Shown: positions 43,926-56,458 of the stretch, piece after piece
How the letters are laid out: every line of letters starts with the position of its first letter
How positions within the stretch are numbered: the stretch's first letter is position 1
Assembly (NCBI RefSeq): GCF_964204645.1
Contig: NC_134030.1
Span: 16,437,110-16,497,109 of the forward strand
From: Tubulanus polymorphus
Taxonomy: Eukaryota; Nemertea; Palaeonemertea; Tubulaniformes; Tubulanidae
Length of the DNA: 60,000 bases
Reading direction: 5' to 3'
Translations under genes and position numbers: made by a program
The notes under the pieces: model-generated
The model's input: the letters and a program-made list of their open reading frames with translations, nothing else
Database searches by the model: none
What the model was told of the DNA's origin: nothing

Positions 43926-45317
43926 TTTTGTAACAATAAGTGAAAAAGACAACATAGATGGTGGTAATTTTATGAATAGTGAAAGATTTTACAACTTACC
44001 ACTGATTTCCCTTAAGTATTTCAAGAATGTACGGTAGGTATTTTCTTCAGACTTTCTTTTGTTTGAACCCTCTTCACTGAATTGAACTTAAAGCAAATGT
44101 TTCAATTGACGGAAGGCCATAGGATGTGCAGCTGTCTTGTAGAATAACATTCGTATTGCTTGAAATTCTTGCATCAACTGAAAAATGTAGGATTTTTACT
44201 TCATACCAGTAAATACTGAATGCAATAGTTAAAATTCCAGGCACCACAGACTAATTACCTCTAGGACTCATGCTGATTTAAGTCCCTCGGATAATTGAGA
44301 TTCTGCATCATTCTTCGTCTCGTTTCCGATCATCCGATCTAGAAGATTGGGGTTCATGAACGTAACTAAGGGGCCTCCTTGTAGTACACTGAGTCCTGTA
44401 AATAAATTTCTTTAGTTCTTAATAAACCAATGTATTATAATTTTTAAGGCATGATTATAGTACCTTCATGAGTTTCCAAATACATGTACACGCATTATTG
44501 TAATGGAGTAATGGATTCTTGTAAATCATGAACAGAAACGTCCAGTTGGTGATTTTCATTTTATTAAGATTTCAAGTTTGAATTCTATAACGAATCAATT
44601 TTTTTTACAAACCTAGCAGTACTCCGGCCGCGTAAAAATGTCGTTTTCGTTGATGGAGGTCACTTTCACAAAGTTCCTCATCATCATCAAATAACTTCTC
44701 TTGTATCGCAGCCGTAATCTCGGCCAAGAACTGCCGCCTAGGCCCTCCGAGATCTTTGGCCTCCTGTCCTAAGTATTCTATTTCTAGTGCAAGCCTTAGA
44801 TTAAATCCTTCAAGGATGCCATCCATGGCATCCTCGAAAAGATTAAAATTGGAAATAGAAATATAATTGGTCTCTCCATCTAACCTTGTTGCCATGTCAC
44901 TAATATCCAACGGCTGACCTTTCAGTAGTTTGTCTATGTAGTGCTTCAGAATTGTGACCAGATTATCACTGTTTTCCCTGAAATAGTTGATTTATTATCT
45001 TTCTTTATCCAAAATTTACCGGCGGTCATTCATTTATTACGTATACATTTGGGGAGGGGTCGTACAGGAGGGGGTTTGAAAAATTACTGCATATGGTATT
45101 ATGCATACGTAAATGAATACCGGTAATCCCCTGTTTTACTGTTGCAGAATATGAGGTTTTCATTCCTTTTACATATGATAGGAATACATCAGACAATTTC
45201 ATTGAATACCATGACTTACATTTCATTGGCGGTCTCTTTGACAATTTTCATGACCCTAAAATGAAATACAATGTATTCACATTTGAATATTGAGTACTTA
45301 ATTAGAAAATTAGGGTC

Positions 45318-45415
45318 AAGGTATTAGCTTTAACCTGAGGGTTAACTCAAAATAATTTTCAATTGAGTTACCCCCGGGGTTAAAGTTAATACCATTCTAT
45401 AAAACTGGTCTCAGT
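45318..45415. repeat. Short MITE, copy 3, inside HECT gene intron
   Basis: GTATTAGCTTTAACC and, inverted, GGTTAAAGTTAATACC with TTCTATAAAACTGG. Same family as 43815-43925. Confidence 0.6.
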
Positions 45416-46860
45416 TTTGTTCTTCAGTTCACTTAGATACAGTAACTATAACTTACTCTGAATATTCAACATCAGCCTCGGCTGGATTACTGGTGTCTAC
45501 TAGAATTAATTCAGCAGGAGCAGCAGAAGTCTCTTCATCTTCAGAACTCTCCGAAATACTCTCCACAATAGCCGGAGCAGAGTTTGTGTCACGATTCGGA
45601 ACAGAAATTGGAACGGAGTTGGCCTGGAAATTTATAATAATTTTTTTTTTAATACATGCACAGTAGTAACTAAATTTATTAAGTATCTAAGGTACATGTA
45701 ATGTACCTATCATTTGTGTCATTGGATTAAGACTGAACTTACATCACATTCTTTAGTACGAGACCTAATTGATTTCACATCAAAGCTCACACTGCAAGCA
45801 TCGAATAAATCCCTCATCGTGGAGATCGGTATCTGACTCGTGTGCATCTTCGATGGATTTTTGTATTGGTCGCACATAAAATTTCGAACCAACCAACATT
45901 TTTAATTCATTCACTGAAATAGGCCCCACATGAATAACTTCTAAACGTGTTCTTGAATTTTGTTCTGCCACCATCAGCTCATATCCGCCACATTCCTTGA
46001 GTTTATAAAAAGCGCTGCAGTAAAAATGAATATGAAACATTAATTACCTAGACAAAAATACGCAAAATATCTATATTTCATGTTTACCGTCAACCCCGAT
46101 ATACCGCCCACATCAGTGCAGAACGATTTTGGCGGTATATAGAGTATGGCGGTTTATCGGGGGTGTTTGACTTTATATTTGTATAGAGATGTACATTGAG
46201 AAAACATGGGGGTAGGCGGGGGTGGTGGTAAATGGGAGGGCAGTATATCGGGGGTTGACTATATTCATTCCTAGTTAACTCATCCTTAATTGCCAGGGTT
46301 CGGTTGCTTTGCACCACCAAAGCCATGCCAACAGTTCATGCATTAGTCTGTTACACCGGGAGGTAATCAAACCCTGGCAAGCGAGGATAAATAAACTCAG
46401 CATTCAATTCTAATGAGATTCTGGTTAAAAGGTTTTATTTTTTATGTCAATTGTCCTTGTATAAGACATCTTCAAAATGCCATTTGTCGCCCTCAGAATT
46501 GAAAACTAATTTTTTCATTCCTATGTCCGATCGCGTAAGCGTTAAAAGTTCACGTTTTGATGGCACCCAGTCAGCTTCAGTATTGCTTGGACAAACTACA
46601 TTTTTTGTCGTTGTCCTCTGTTTGGGCACTGAAATGATACAAGAAAACATTCATCTTTGTAATAGCTTGGAATTAAATAAGATACCTGTATTGATAATTC
46701 CCGACAAGAAATACCTATACATTTTGTCATTGTGAACCAGTGTTTAATATTCAAGATGATATTTTCTATGCTAAAGTAAGAAGTAAATGATATCATACAT
46801 ACCAACATTTTGCGTGGTCCTTCTAGAATATGGAATGCCACTAGCACTTCTTTGGAATAT

Positions 46861-47346
46861 TGGTCGGTGCACCTAATGAAAAGGATTGAAAAATCTTATT
46901 ACCTTAAGAAGGACCCTCGATAGATTAAATGGGACAATGGGCCATGGCAGCTATTCAGAATAAAATACTAGTATGAAATAATGCTTTCTGATAGCCCCAG
47001 GGTTTGTTATTATATGTGCTATTAGGTTTAAATCCCATAAATGTGTAATAGAAAAACATTCAATGGTTTTCCATTATATTCAATCTTGTATTTTTCTATT
47101 ACCAGTACACATTTGGGATATTTAACTTAATATCACTCACAAATAAACCCTGGCCGCTAACAAGGTTTATTATTTCATATTGCAATAATAAGGTAATAAG
47201 GGATAATTGTTTTCTAATCTGCAACCCTAACTGTAGATGGTTTGTATTTTCAATGAGGCCGGACAACAATCATAACAATTTTTTTAAGGCAATAATAATT
47301 GGCCCGCCCTCGTCACTTTCCAGAAAAAAATTTGATGAGAAAGTAG
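46861..47346. other. 5' flank of the HECT gene
   Basis: A pair of related inverted segments near 46985-47035 and 47100-47165 (CCCAGGGTTTGTTATT / AATAAACCCTGG) suggests a small repeat. No ORF. Confidence 0.35.
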
Positions 47347-47470
47347 GGTATTTCTTTGTGTGGCCTAATGATTAGGCCACGTAAAGAAGAAATACACAGC
47401 GTGGCCGATTAGGCTAATTTTTGACAAAACAGTGTCTTTTTGAAGGGAATTGTCGCCCATACAGCTATTC
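47347..47470. repeat. Hairpin and 43-bp shared element upstream of HECT gene
   Basis: GTATTTCTTTGTGTGGCCTA is followed by its inverse (TAGGCCACGTAAAGAAGAAA), a near-perfect 48-bp palindrome (47347-47394). At 47425-47470 lies the element shared with 38013-38056. Confidence 0.6.
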
Positions 47471-47572
47471 ATTCATAACATAATAAACAGTTCAGGCTAA
47501 ATTATACAATTTGATAGAAGTGACGGACACAACTCCTCCCTCTGCATGCAACGATATAAACAGATCTGATAA

Positions 47573-47654
<82 letters not shown>
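47573..47654. repeat. CAT/ATC trinucleotide microsatellite
   Basis: About 27 uninterrupted CAT repeats. Confidence 0.98.
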
Positions 47655-47989
47655 ATTCTGCAGGATCTGTGGTAGGCCCATTTGAGCCTGTGATTATCCT
47701 CCTCTCTATCCTCCTCTTCTTCTCAACTAATATTTAGTTCCTAGGTTTAACGTGGTTTCGAGAAAGACACAAACTCCCTTTATCATTAGGTTGATTTAAC
47801 TCATTGATTAGTAATTATGTGATTGTCATTTAATTCATCGTGGATAGATGGTGCGCGTGTTTGGAAGGGGATGAAATATTGCCTTATTCTCTCGCATGTG
47901 TATTTATCAGTAGTAGTTAACGCGTGCCACAGTGCAGTTCACTCATGCCGCGTACAACAACGATGCTTGAGTCAGATTGTTTTTAAGCT

Positions 47990-48330
47990 TATCCCACTAA
48001 GCCCATACCTACCTGCTATCGTGAAACTATTAAAAACCATATCAGTCGATAAAAATCATTTCGTCAGTAACCGGCACTGCCCAAAGTTTGAAGAACTTGG
48101 AGCTTCTGTCCAGATTGGTTTTACATGTATGATTATTCTTATGATTAATGAAAAACCTCTGATGAGACCAGGCTCTCTACAAGTTTGTACAGTATATTAA
48201 GTCACTCATACTTTCTCATAAATTAAGTTTTTTATGTCATTCTAAGGATCTATTAAAATTATGAACATTTGTCGAAAAATTGCCATAATCTATCATTCGA
48301 AGATTTCATTCTCGTTAAGAGTCAGTTTCA
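47990..48330 (+). repeat. Dispersed repeat, copy 2
   Basis: Diverged copy of 30690-31010 in the same orientation (CGTGAAACTATTAAAAACCA, CAGTAACCGGCACTG). Confidence 0.65.
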
Positions 48331-48949
48331 TTAAACTTTGTCGAAATCGTGGAGAGGGGACCAGGACGGAGTTACAGAAAGCCGAGAGACAGCTTAACCT
48401 GGTGGCTGCATTCATGTAACTGATTTTATTACTCTAGTGATAATACAACTTCCGTTGCCGAGGCGCACATCTTGGTTGAGTTAAGGTTACAGTACGGCCC
48501 TGCGAATGCTTATGTTTCTCACAGAATCGGTTTTACTGACACTCCGGCCGGCGAGCAATTAACTTAAACTAAATATATGTTTTAAATATTAGACATTTCA
48601 TTATTAGTATCAATACATCATTTCTTATTGTAAAATTATTCCAAATCAGCATGTGCGCGCGACCAAACAAAACCTTTCATTCAAAATATATACATTATGT
48701 CATCCAACTTAATTAATAAAAGTATCGGAAATTATAGTTCCATTGAATTTCATCAGCCACAACTGGACCATAGCCCTTATCCGCCAGGCTCTCATATCCC
48801 ATAACCCTTTTCGAGGGTGGCTAGGGGTTGCTCATGGTTGCCAAAGCCACGACCTCAAGACTAAGGAGGGCACAGATCGTCTCACTGTCTGTGTCTTAGG
48901 CTCAGTATCGGACTGGTCCTAAACCTTTACCCTTCGTTTACGTTTCCGT
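48331..48949. other. Possible 3' flank or LTR remnant of the BEL fragment
   Basis: Lies downstream of the BEL coding end on the minus strand. With no second copy in the window, LTR limits cannot be set. Confidence 0.3.
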
Positions 48950-49555
48950 CTAATCCGCGAACAGTTGCTTGATCTTAGAATTGGCGAGTTCAGCTGCCGA
49001 TCGGTGAAGTCGCGGTCGCGCACCCGTTTCTTCATTAATAACTGTCTCTGTGCATTTACTCCCGGTGTTAAGCTCCAGCGGATATAGTTTAGCGATTGCA
49101 CGATTTGACGTGCGGGTAGTGGTACTAACGGTAACTGAGCGCGTTGAGCCATCTTGGCTCTTTAAAAGCTTTTCGACTACGCCTAATTTCGACTTCGCAC
49201 ATGGTTTGTCCTTGTCGTATATTAAAACGACGTCACCAACGCTGACTAAGTCACGCTTGTCGTGTTGTTTCGAAATCTCATATGTGTGTATTTCTCTTAG
49301 TGTCGCTAAGTACTCGTCGTAGAATCTCTTGCGGAAAGACTCGATTAACTGATTTCGACGGAACGCGACTTTTTCTACCTTTTTTCTGCTACCGAAAGTA
49401 GGATCATACTCGCACTCGTCATCACAATTTTCCGATGGCATCATGTCGATTGCGTGCCCATACAGCAGATGGTTTGGTGTGATAACGCTAAGATGTTTCG
49501 AATCAGCGGAATAGTATGTCAGCGGGCGATTATTTACCACAGTTTGTATTTCTTC
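48950..49555 (-). pseudogene. BEL/Pao integrase C-terminal fragment (DUF5641)
   Basis: A 196-codon frame begins in NNRPLTYYSADSKHLSVIT, followed by PNHLLYGHAID, the end of the BEL integrase core. Next comes the DUF5641 tail: FYDEYLATLREIH, VGDVVLIYDKDKP, LGVVEKLLKSQDG and KLYPLEL. The rest of pol upstream is missing: at 49560 the sequence changes to a 30-bp palindrome. It complements, without overlapping, the BEL part at 1-915 but lies 48 kb away, so it is a different insertion. The frame itself is open to its stop at 48950; truncation makes it a remnant. Confidence 0.82.
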
Positions 49556-49559
49556 AATT

Positions 49560-49589
49560 AGGGTTTTCTGTTACATCACAGAAAACCCT
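49560..49589. repeat. Palindrome at the broken edge of the BEL fragment
   Basis: AGGGTTTTCTGT and ACAGAAAACCCT are separated by six bases. This may be the tip of an inserted element that replaced the rest of BEL pol. Confidence 0.6.
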
Positions 49590-51974
49590 ATTGATACTCG
49601 CGTGTTTATAATTATTATTTCACAATTGACGTCAAAACTGCAAAGGCTTTCTTACCTTTCCGCGATTTCCGATACAATCCATTTTATTTCATTTAGCTCA
49701 CTTCGATCTACAGGTACCGCATGGGAATTTTGATGAATCAACTTACAAAAGCACTGTCAGGCCGTAAACATCGGAAATTGAGCCCCATTCAATGGGGAGA
49801 CATTTTTTTTAAGTTAACAATTACCCATTTTCTTCATCAGTACACTTTACCGATCCACATGATATTTACTACTCTGAATATTATAAAAATCATAATCACT
49901 GTTGAGCTGTAAAGATCGATAATCAACGTGTGTCTTTACGTCGTCGTTCCGCGGATCCGCTGCGAGTTTTCCTCGCCATGAGAATCAAATCAAGTACAAA
50001 TAAATTTGTTACTCCCAATGATTTGCCCGCGGGCTTCAAACAGTTAGTTTTACAATATTCTATTTTCCTTTACCAAATTTACCAGATATTTACTAAGATA
50101 AATCATTTAAGTACCGGCAAGTTGTAGGCCTAAACTCAACAGGCCGAACAGATTCAGCAGAGAAAAGCTTCCAGTGTTGACGAGGTATCAAAATAAATGA
50201 ATTTATCACTATAATGATAATATATTATATGAATCTTATATAGGGCTAAATCCAGCCAGGCTGCTCAGAGCGCTTTACATTTTTAGCGAACCTATGGTTC
50301 ACTTCTTATGCCAACGGTCTAGCTGGTCTTGTGCCAATATTGCTAGAAAGTGATGTTAACAAGCCACATTTTGAAACGGTGATAGACCCGGTAATATTTC
50401 TTGTTGCAGATGATTCAAATAGCCTAACACTCTCTATTGTGCGAATTTCGTTGCGATGTGATTGATCTAAGCTAAAATTTTAGATAATTAGAAAATTTCC
50501 TTAGCTTTAATATAGTTTGACTTGACCTGGAATGACCTAAGTCATGAATAATCATTAGCAGATGCGCATGCGCTTAACACTGTGTAGAATAACAGGTGGA
50601 TCCTCGCTTAAATAGATCCATTTTGTAAAATACCAAGCTGTGTATTGACGATTACTGTTAGGAAAACAAATGGCGGAAAAGCGCGTTACATTTTTATACT
50701 TTGGTCACTGACTCTTGAAAAGAGTACCGTCGACGTCAAGATACTCGAAGAAACCGCAGCGTATTAACTTCCACCAGTCACCGGGTATGGTACATGTACG
50801 AGGGAGGGAGGTAAGTCTTCAGTTTCTCCTGATGAATTAACGAATCACAATGTATATCCAATAAAAAGACCTTCATTTTTTCATGACTGGACCTCGTTTG
50901 TAAAAAAAATGCCTGCTGAATCGGAATACAAACTTCTTTCAGCTATATCGTTTGCTACTATAGGTTATTAGGAGAAAAAAATAATCTTCCACCCCTCCAC
51001 TTTTTACTCATTTACTAATGGATTTACTGGCCTTGCGATTGCGCAATACCGATTGATGATGGCAGCACAAGCTTGCCAAGTGAGAGCTCTCCACATTTTC
51101 GGCTGTCCTTGAAGCTATTTAATAGCGAATGTGCGATTACTGAATTATTTCCGAAAAAAGTTATAACAACATAATTAAAGACCTGATTTAGCGATATGAA
51201 CGGTGGGTTTGAATTGCTTTGTCTTCTTATCTGTCGCTACAATGCGTGTTTCTGCATGAAAACAGTTTCTTCAATCGATTTTGATAGAACACTGCACAGG
51301 CGTTTAAAACATTTCTTGAGGGTGGCCAGGCTGAAATTTGGAGATGGTACGAACGGACTTAATATTTAGCGTAATTTAGCAACTCGCGATATTTGGTCAT
51401 TAATTAGTTTGCTAGGGCAATGGAATACAGAAGCATCAGTCAAACATATATTTTCTCTTTTTTACCTTCAGGGCCTCTTGTTTAGGTAATGATCTGGCGA
51501 GTAGCAGTCATTAAACTTATAACAAAAATTACGACGTTCATGGGAAACCATAACCTAGATACATGTACGACGGAACATCTGAACTATTCAAGATTCAAGT
51601 AATTGTAAAAAAATTAGCTTGTTATTTTGCAAAAAAAATAAAGAATTTTATTTTATATGGAGTGTTACCTCTCCATCTCACGGTTCTTTGTCAACTAAGC
51701 TTTGATTATTACCCCCCCCCCCCTCCACCCCAATTTCAAATGCAAAGTTCAATGTTGTCCCAGGATTGACCGGTAAGATTAACAATGCCAGACTTAATCT
51801 CTCTATGAGATCTTCCTAAACCAATTACTTATTGGGACCAGGTCAGCAGCCACTTCTTTGAAAGCATATTTCGCTTTCTTCCTTTTACTGCTCAGATTAT
51901 CATGTCGGTGAGCTTCTGGGCCATTGGTCCTTTATTCGGTATTATTACCCCGGCCAATTTTATACTCTAATATG
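49590..51974. other. Gene-poor stretch
   Basis: Short frames only (49721-49912, 49930-50127, 51563-51769), none with a motif. A C-run lies at about 51713-51722. No repeat family recognised. Confidence 0.3.
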
Positions 51975-52182
51975 TATCAGTCGTCTCTCCCTGGAGAGAA
52001 GTAACACCGAGCTGCTAACAAACGCTCAGGAGTCATCTTATCAGGCCAGGTACCCATTTTACTCCTGGGTGGAGAGAGGCTAAATGTCTTGCCCGAGGAC
52101 ACTACAGCAATGTACGGGGTTCGAACCCACGACCTGGCTTCCCAGAGTCGAACGCTCTAACCGCTCGGCCACACCGCTCCAG
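51975..52182 (-). repeat. tRNA-Ser-derived SINE
   Basis: Read on the minus strand it begins GGAGCGGTGTGGCCGAGCGG (A box), with B box GGTTCGAACCC near 52115. The body has GTCCTCGGGCAAGACATTTA and ATGGGTACCTGGC. This head-body combination is widespread in marine invertebrates. It lies within unassigned DNA. Confidence 0.85.
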
Positions 52183-52539
52183 TGATACTACAGTGATTTT
52201 GCCCCGGGCTTCAACCATGCGTCAGTATTCTATTTTTCCTACAGTACATACCGATCTTTTCCAAATCCATGGGATATTTACTAAATACCTGTATATGACA
52301 TATTATTATCCATCAGAGAAAATCTGTTGTGTCGACGAGGTATCAATATAAAGGAATCTATTACTTTATTCGATTTCCGCGAGTTATTTCCGATTTTATA
52401 GGCAAAAATGAAAATTATTTTGAAAATTTCATCTGAGCAGACAGCTTTATAAACCAGACTTTTCATTGAGATTTTTCATCATTAATGAAATTGGTATTTC
52501 AATTATTCCTAATAACTTAAGTTACTGCGTAAGCCTTGA

Positions 52540-52890
52540 AAGATCTTTCTTTTGTTCAAAAAGCCTTTCGCTCGAAATTTGTTTCGTCGAAACCAAAAAT
52601 GTTTTCTTTCAAACCAAAAATGTTTCGTTCGATTGAACCACTTTGAAAAAAAAATCATTAGGACAAAGTTGTTTACGTTCGAACAAACTTTTTTTGTCCA
52701 TACAAAATGTTTTTCATTCGAACAATCGTTCGATCAAACAGAATCGTTTTCATTCGAACAAAATTTTCTTGTCAGATTGTTAAGTTTACCGTTCGAACAA
52801 GTATATTGTAATAAGTTTTTCTATCGAACAGAATTATTTTCATTCAAACATTTGTTCGAAACAAAATTGTTTTCACTCGACCAAGTTTTG
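52540..52890. repeat. Minisatellite-like array of TTCGAACAAA-type units
   Basis: Imperfect units built on CATTCGAACAAA / TTTTCATTCGAAC recur across 350 bp. They create a spurious plus-strand frame with repeated FSFEQ. Confidence 0.7.
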
Positions 52891-54989
52891 TAGGCCCATC
52901 TTCCATGTTTCTGACCATGAACGGAACACTGCTTGCTAAGGTTGTTTTTGAAATATACTCTGTCCGGTACATTTTGAATTACTCTGTATATCATCTATCA
53001 GGAGAGTGTAGAGGAGACGATTTATGATACTACCTTGCATGACTCCACTAGTTAGACCGATTTATTCCAAGATGAGACAGTGTTGTTGAATTCGGCTTTT
53101 GACGAGACCATCCTATCCAAGTATGAGCAAATGCATTGACTTAATATGCTGGCATTCAAAGCCATTGATGCCTTAAATGCCTGCACTTATCTTGCATCAA
53201 TGCATCAATGTATGTCTTCATTTCGAAAAATGAATTTGCAGGAGCAGTTGTTTTCTCTTGGCAGTGCACAGCATTGCACCTGCCTAACAAAGATGGTATC
53301 ACTGCGTAAATACTGTTTCATTAACTTCATTAAGAGTAATGCCGTAATGATGATGTTCATCTGAGATCTTTTGGCTGGCCAGTTTCTGAAGTTGTTTGCA
53401 AAATTTGTGTGGTTCTTACACCACTTTCGGCTAAATAATTTCCTACGATTGTTGCACTCCCTTTTAATGCTGTTTTGCTAACACCCTTCTTTTCTTCGGA
53501 TGAACTGCAATAACAGTGATGATGGTTCTGAATCTCAATTTTTCTCTAAATTATATATCACAATTAGGACAATGGTAGTGTGACTTATTCTGCAAGGAAC
53601 AGCTAACAACCTAAATAGAAAAATTTTGATGCCAATTTGATTAAAAAAGGAGTCTACCGTATATAGCTCTATAGCTCCACTTTGTTGTTACTTGCGTCTC
53701 ATTCATATCCAAATATTAGCAAGAATAGTGACTAAAGGAAAAATCTAAAGTACGCCTAAATGTGCAGGCGCACCCCAAAAGACCATTTAAACCAAGTTAA
53801 GTGAGGATCCGGGTAAAACTATAGAACATCACTGACTGACATATGGAGTAATGTTATGTAAACAAGTAAATATACTTACATTTCGGAATCATCTTTTGGT
53901 AAATTAACTCGATTCTGCCAATGGTTAGCTAACATATTGCTGCTTACATGATAAATTCTTGTCGATTTAAAATGACTGACCTAGCATAAAGGATGATGAT
54001 ATCATTCACTTCAGTATCTTTCCGCACAGAACATTCAGAATTAAGATGAAGCAGATCTCTTTCTTTACTAAAAAAGGACATCTTATTCTGCAAAAAGATA
54101 TCAAATACAATTCAATTTTACTTGATGGAACAAATAAAACATCAAATCCAATTCAATTATGTTTTATTGGGCAAATTTCAGACAATTCAATTCTATTCCA
54201 CATTCAAATCAATAAGACCAAGGGAAAAGAATTATCTGAGCTTTTCGTTCCTGCCGACTCCAGTCGCTGTCTGTGCTACTTATGAAAACACAATTGTATT
54301 GTGTAAATTATGCGTATTTATTGACTCTTGAGCTGGGAGTGTATTTTGATAAATATAACCCACAGAATGCATCATTTACCATTTTATGAAAAGCTGACTG
54401 GACCCTTGGGCTGTAGTGAGATGCCAATCGTTGCCAAGTGTTCCCCTCTACATAATTAACATCATCGGTTGTTAGGGTTGTAACTTGAATTTAATCCCAC
54501 AAATTTCTAGCGGTTGACCTCAATGGGGTTGCGGGTATATTTTTGGGCCTACAATTTTGCATAATCCGATGCTTCCATAGCAGTATTTAATTGTGTTTGA
54601 CTTCACATCATTCCAGACATTTTTCAGTGCATAAATTGCATCTGGAAGATCCCACATAAAGAGTTATCTTCCAAAACATGCAAGTTTTTTTGGACACGGA
54701 CGACATTCGTAGTGAGTTACGATGTTGTGACCCACATAATCAATTAACTACGATTACGATTGTTTTAAGCTGACCATCCTAATCTTTAATATGCCATTTT
54801 TGAAATAGTACAAAATTACAAGTATGATAAATTTTGTTCACTAGATTATTGATCGATTCATATTGATGACTCAGTAATAAACATGAAATAGAGAAAAATG
54901 TAGATTACTTACAGAACAATTTAGTTACATAGATTTTTACGAAGCACAAACAAACAAGTAACAACTTCCGGAGAAAAGTGTGGGCATAT
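52891..54989. other. Unassigned stretch
   Basis: Frames at 53146-53364 and 54046-54331 carry no family motif. No repeat recognised. Confidence 0.3.
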
Positions 54990-55440
54990 TTCCCGTGAAA
55001 ATACAAAAGCTAAATACAACACCATCTATGTTAAGCTCGAAAACAAATCTAACAGATGTCGTTAAGCTTTATAAATCTGTCCACCCAGGCATCCATAATT
55101 TCAGTTTCATCATATGGGAATTCAATCGCAAAATAAATAGCCTTCATTCAGTGTGTCGCCTTCAACTGACTGATGGACACTTTCACGGAACCATAATAAT
55201 AAAGCCACGTCGACGTCACAGTATTTGAAAGCCGCGTTACGAGTTAAATGTTGAGTGTGCTTTAATGCACCTTCGTCTTTTTCCTGTATTTTATCTTTAT
55301 TTGACAAAATATCATTCAAAGATTGTTTACTCAGCCCAAACTTTTCTGTGAAGAATGTAAGTTTTATATTTGGGTATTTCTCACAGAACTCTCACATTAC
55401 TCCACTATTTCCAGCTTCTGTTTAAATGAACTCGAAATTT
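54990..55440 (-). pseudogene. CENP-B-type helix-turn-helix relic (pogo/Tigger transposase N-terminus)
   Basis: The minus strand reads SFKQKLEIVE, then, after stops and a shift, FGLSKQSLNDILSNKDKIQ. This is followed by KYCDVDVALLLWFRESVHQ and VEGDTLNEGYLFC. The first block resembles the psq/CENP-B N-terminal HTH (K..II...E, FG+S..T+..I+K.K), the second the CENP-B DNA-binding HTH (+++ALL.WF...R....V.G..L...A). No DDE catalytic part follows. Several stops make it a relic. Moderate confidence, since only short motifs are kept. Confidence 0.5.
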
Positions 55441-56458
55441 CCTTTTCTAAGCCTCGGACGCTCAGGTCAAGCTAGTAAGTAAGTGCGTGAGTTAAATGTA
55501 AAAAGAGTGTAATTGTGACCTGACCCTGCAGCTGCTGAAAGATGATCGGCATACATGCAGACGGCAAACAACATCGCCAGTCAGTAAATGATGTTTATCT
55601 TTATTAGTATCAGATCATGGCTGGGAAGCTCATTCGAAAGTCAAGAGTTGAGTACATGGGAGATTGAAAATTCCTCGAAATTCTGAGTTTGATAAAAGTC
55701 AAAATTGAAAGAGTCTGCCGTTGTATTATGTACAGAAAACTATTGGAATTCAGAAATAAATTGGTGTTTTCCGAATTAGTCATGTCCGAGAGAGGCTAGG
55801 TTTACTGTACAAGCGAACCTGGCGGATCCACGCCTGCCACAAGCGGAATCCTCGATTTCCACAGTAGCACCGCGATACCTCAATGACAATGATATATCAA
55901 TATATGTCAGTTTACAATCGGCATGTAGTGGGAGTTCACATTGATTACCCATTGCAGTAATGAAGATCCATTTGTGCTTAAAAACCATGGAATCAAATGA
56001 TAATGCCCAAAAGTTTGTGCCATGCCCGCTCCTGCCTCTGTGAAAATAAAGAATGTTACATTACTCACAACTATAAGGGAGCAACTTAAAATATTGATAT
56101 TTGCTTCAATAAGAATAACTCGCAGAAGTGTTGAAGGCTCCACCAAATCGATCACAATTGATCATTGCTAGGATTCGAAAGCACTCTCATAATTGATGGT
56201 CTTTATAAGGACAATAAGAGTTTGTAGAGGATTTCACATGTAAGTTTTTTGATATCATTTCCAATTAAAAGTTGTGATCAAAATATTCTCATGAGAACTT
56301 TTCTTTGTCTGTGGTCTCTCATAAGAAAATCAACAGTTCAAACTTTGGCATGTCATGATCAGTGTGGGGTAGAGGTTAAAAGGAATTAGACAGTTACTCT
56401 AATAGACACAAATACCAAATTTTTTTGGAGATGCTCAGCAAGATACAAGGGTACTCAC
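55441..56458. other. Flank or intron of SET-domain gene
   Basis: No exon can be supported with confidence. An acceptor-like CACAG lies near 56040 on the minus strand. Confidence 0.3.

Larger units (their letters stand above)
43448..46650 (-). pseudogene. G2E3-like HECT-domain ubiquitin ligase gene, with premature stops
   Basis: Exons on the minus strand: 46650-46450 (DIGMKKLVFNSEGDKWHFED), 46040-about 45755 (KLKECGGYELMVAEQN, then KFYVRPIQKSI), about 45627-45462 (acidic linker), 45254-45219, 44985-44608 (the HECT start, AKDLGGPRRQFLAEITAAIQ and HFYAAGVLLG), about 44400-44275 (GLSVLQGGPL), about 44185-43995 (RFSEEGSN-type FSEEGSNKRKSEENTYRTF) and about 43640-43448 (LEDILMFTTGS, then LPTSSTCANIL with the catalytic Cys). 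HECT ligases pass ubiquitin from that Cys to substrates; G2E3-like copies are amplified in fish and invertebrate genomes. A TAA at 44088-44090 and a TAG at 43448-43450, just after CANIL where a short LPL tail is normal, break the frame. Intron borders largely follow GT-AG. Confidence 0.75.

Noticed and set aside
52115-52182. Possible tRNA-Ser gene on the minus strand
   Set aside because: The head continues into a SINE body and the acceptor stem does not close.
52552-52893. 113-codon ORF with repeated FSFEQ
   Set aside because: It is produced by the TTCGAACAAA minisatellite, not by a gene.
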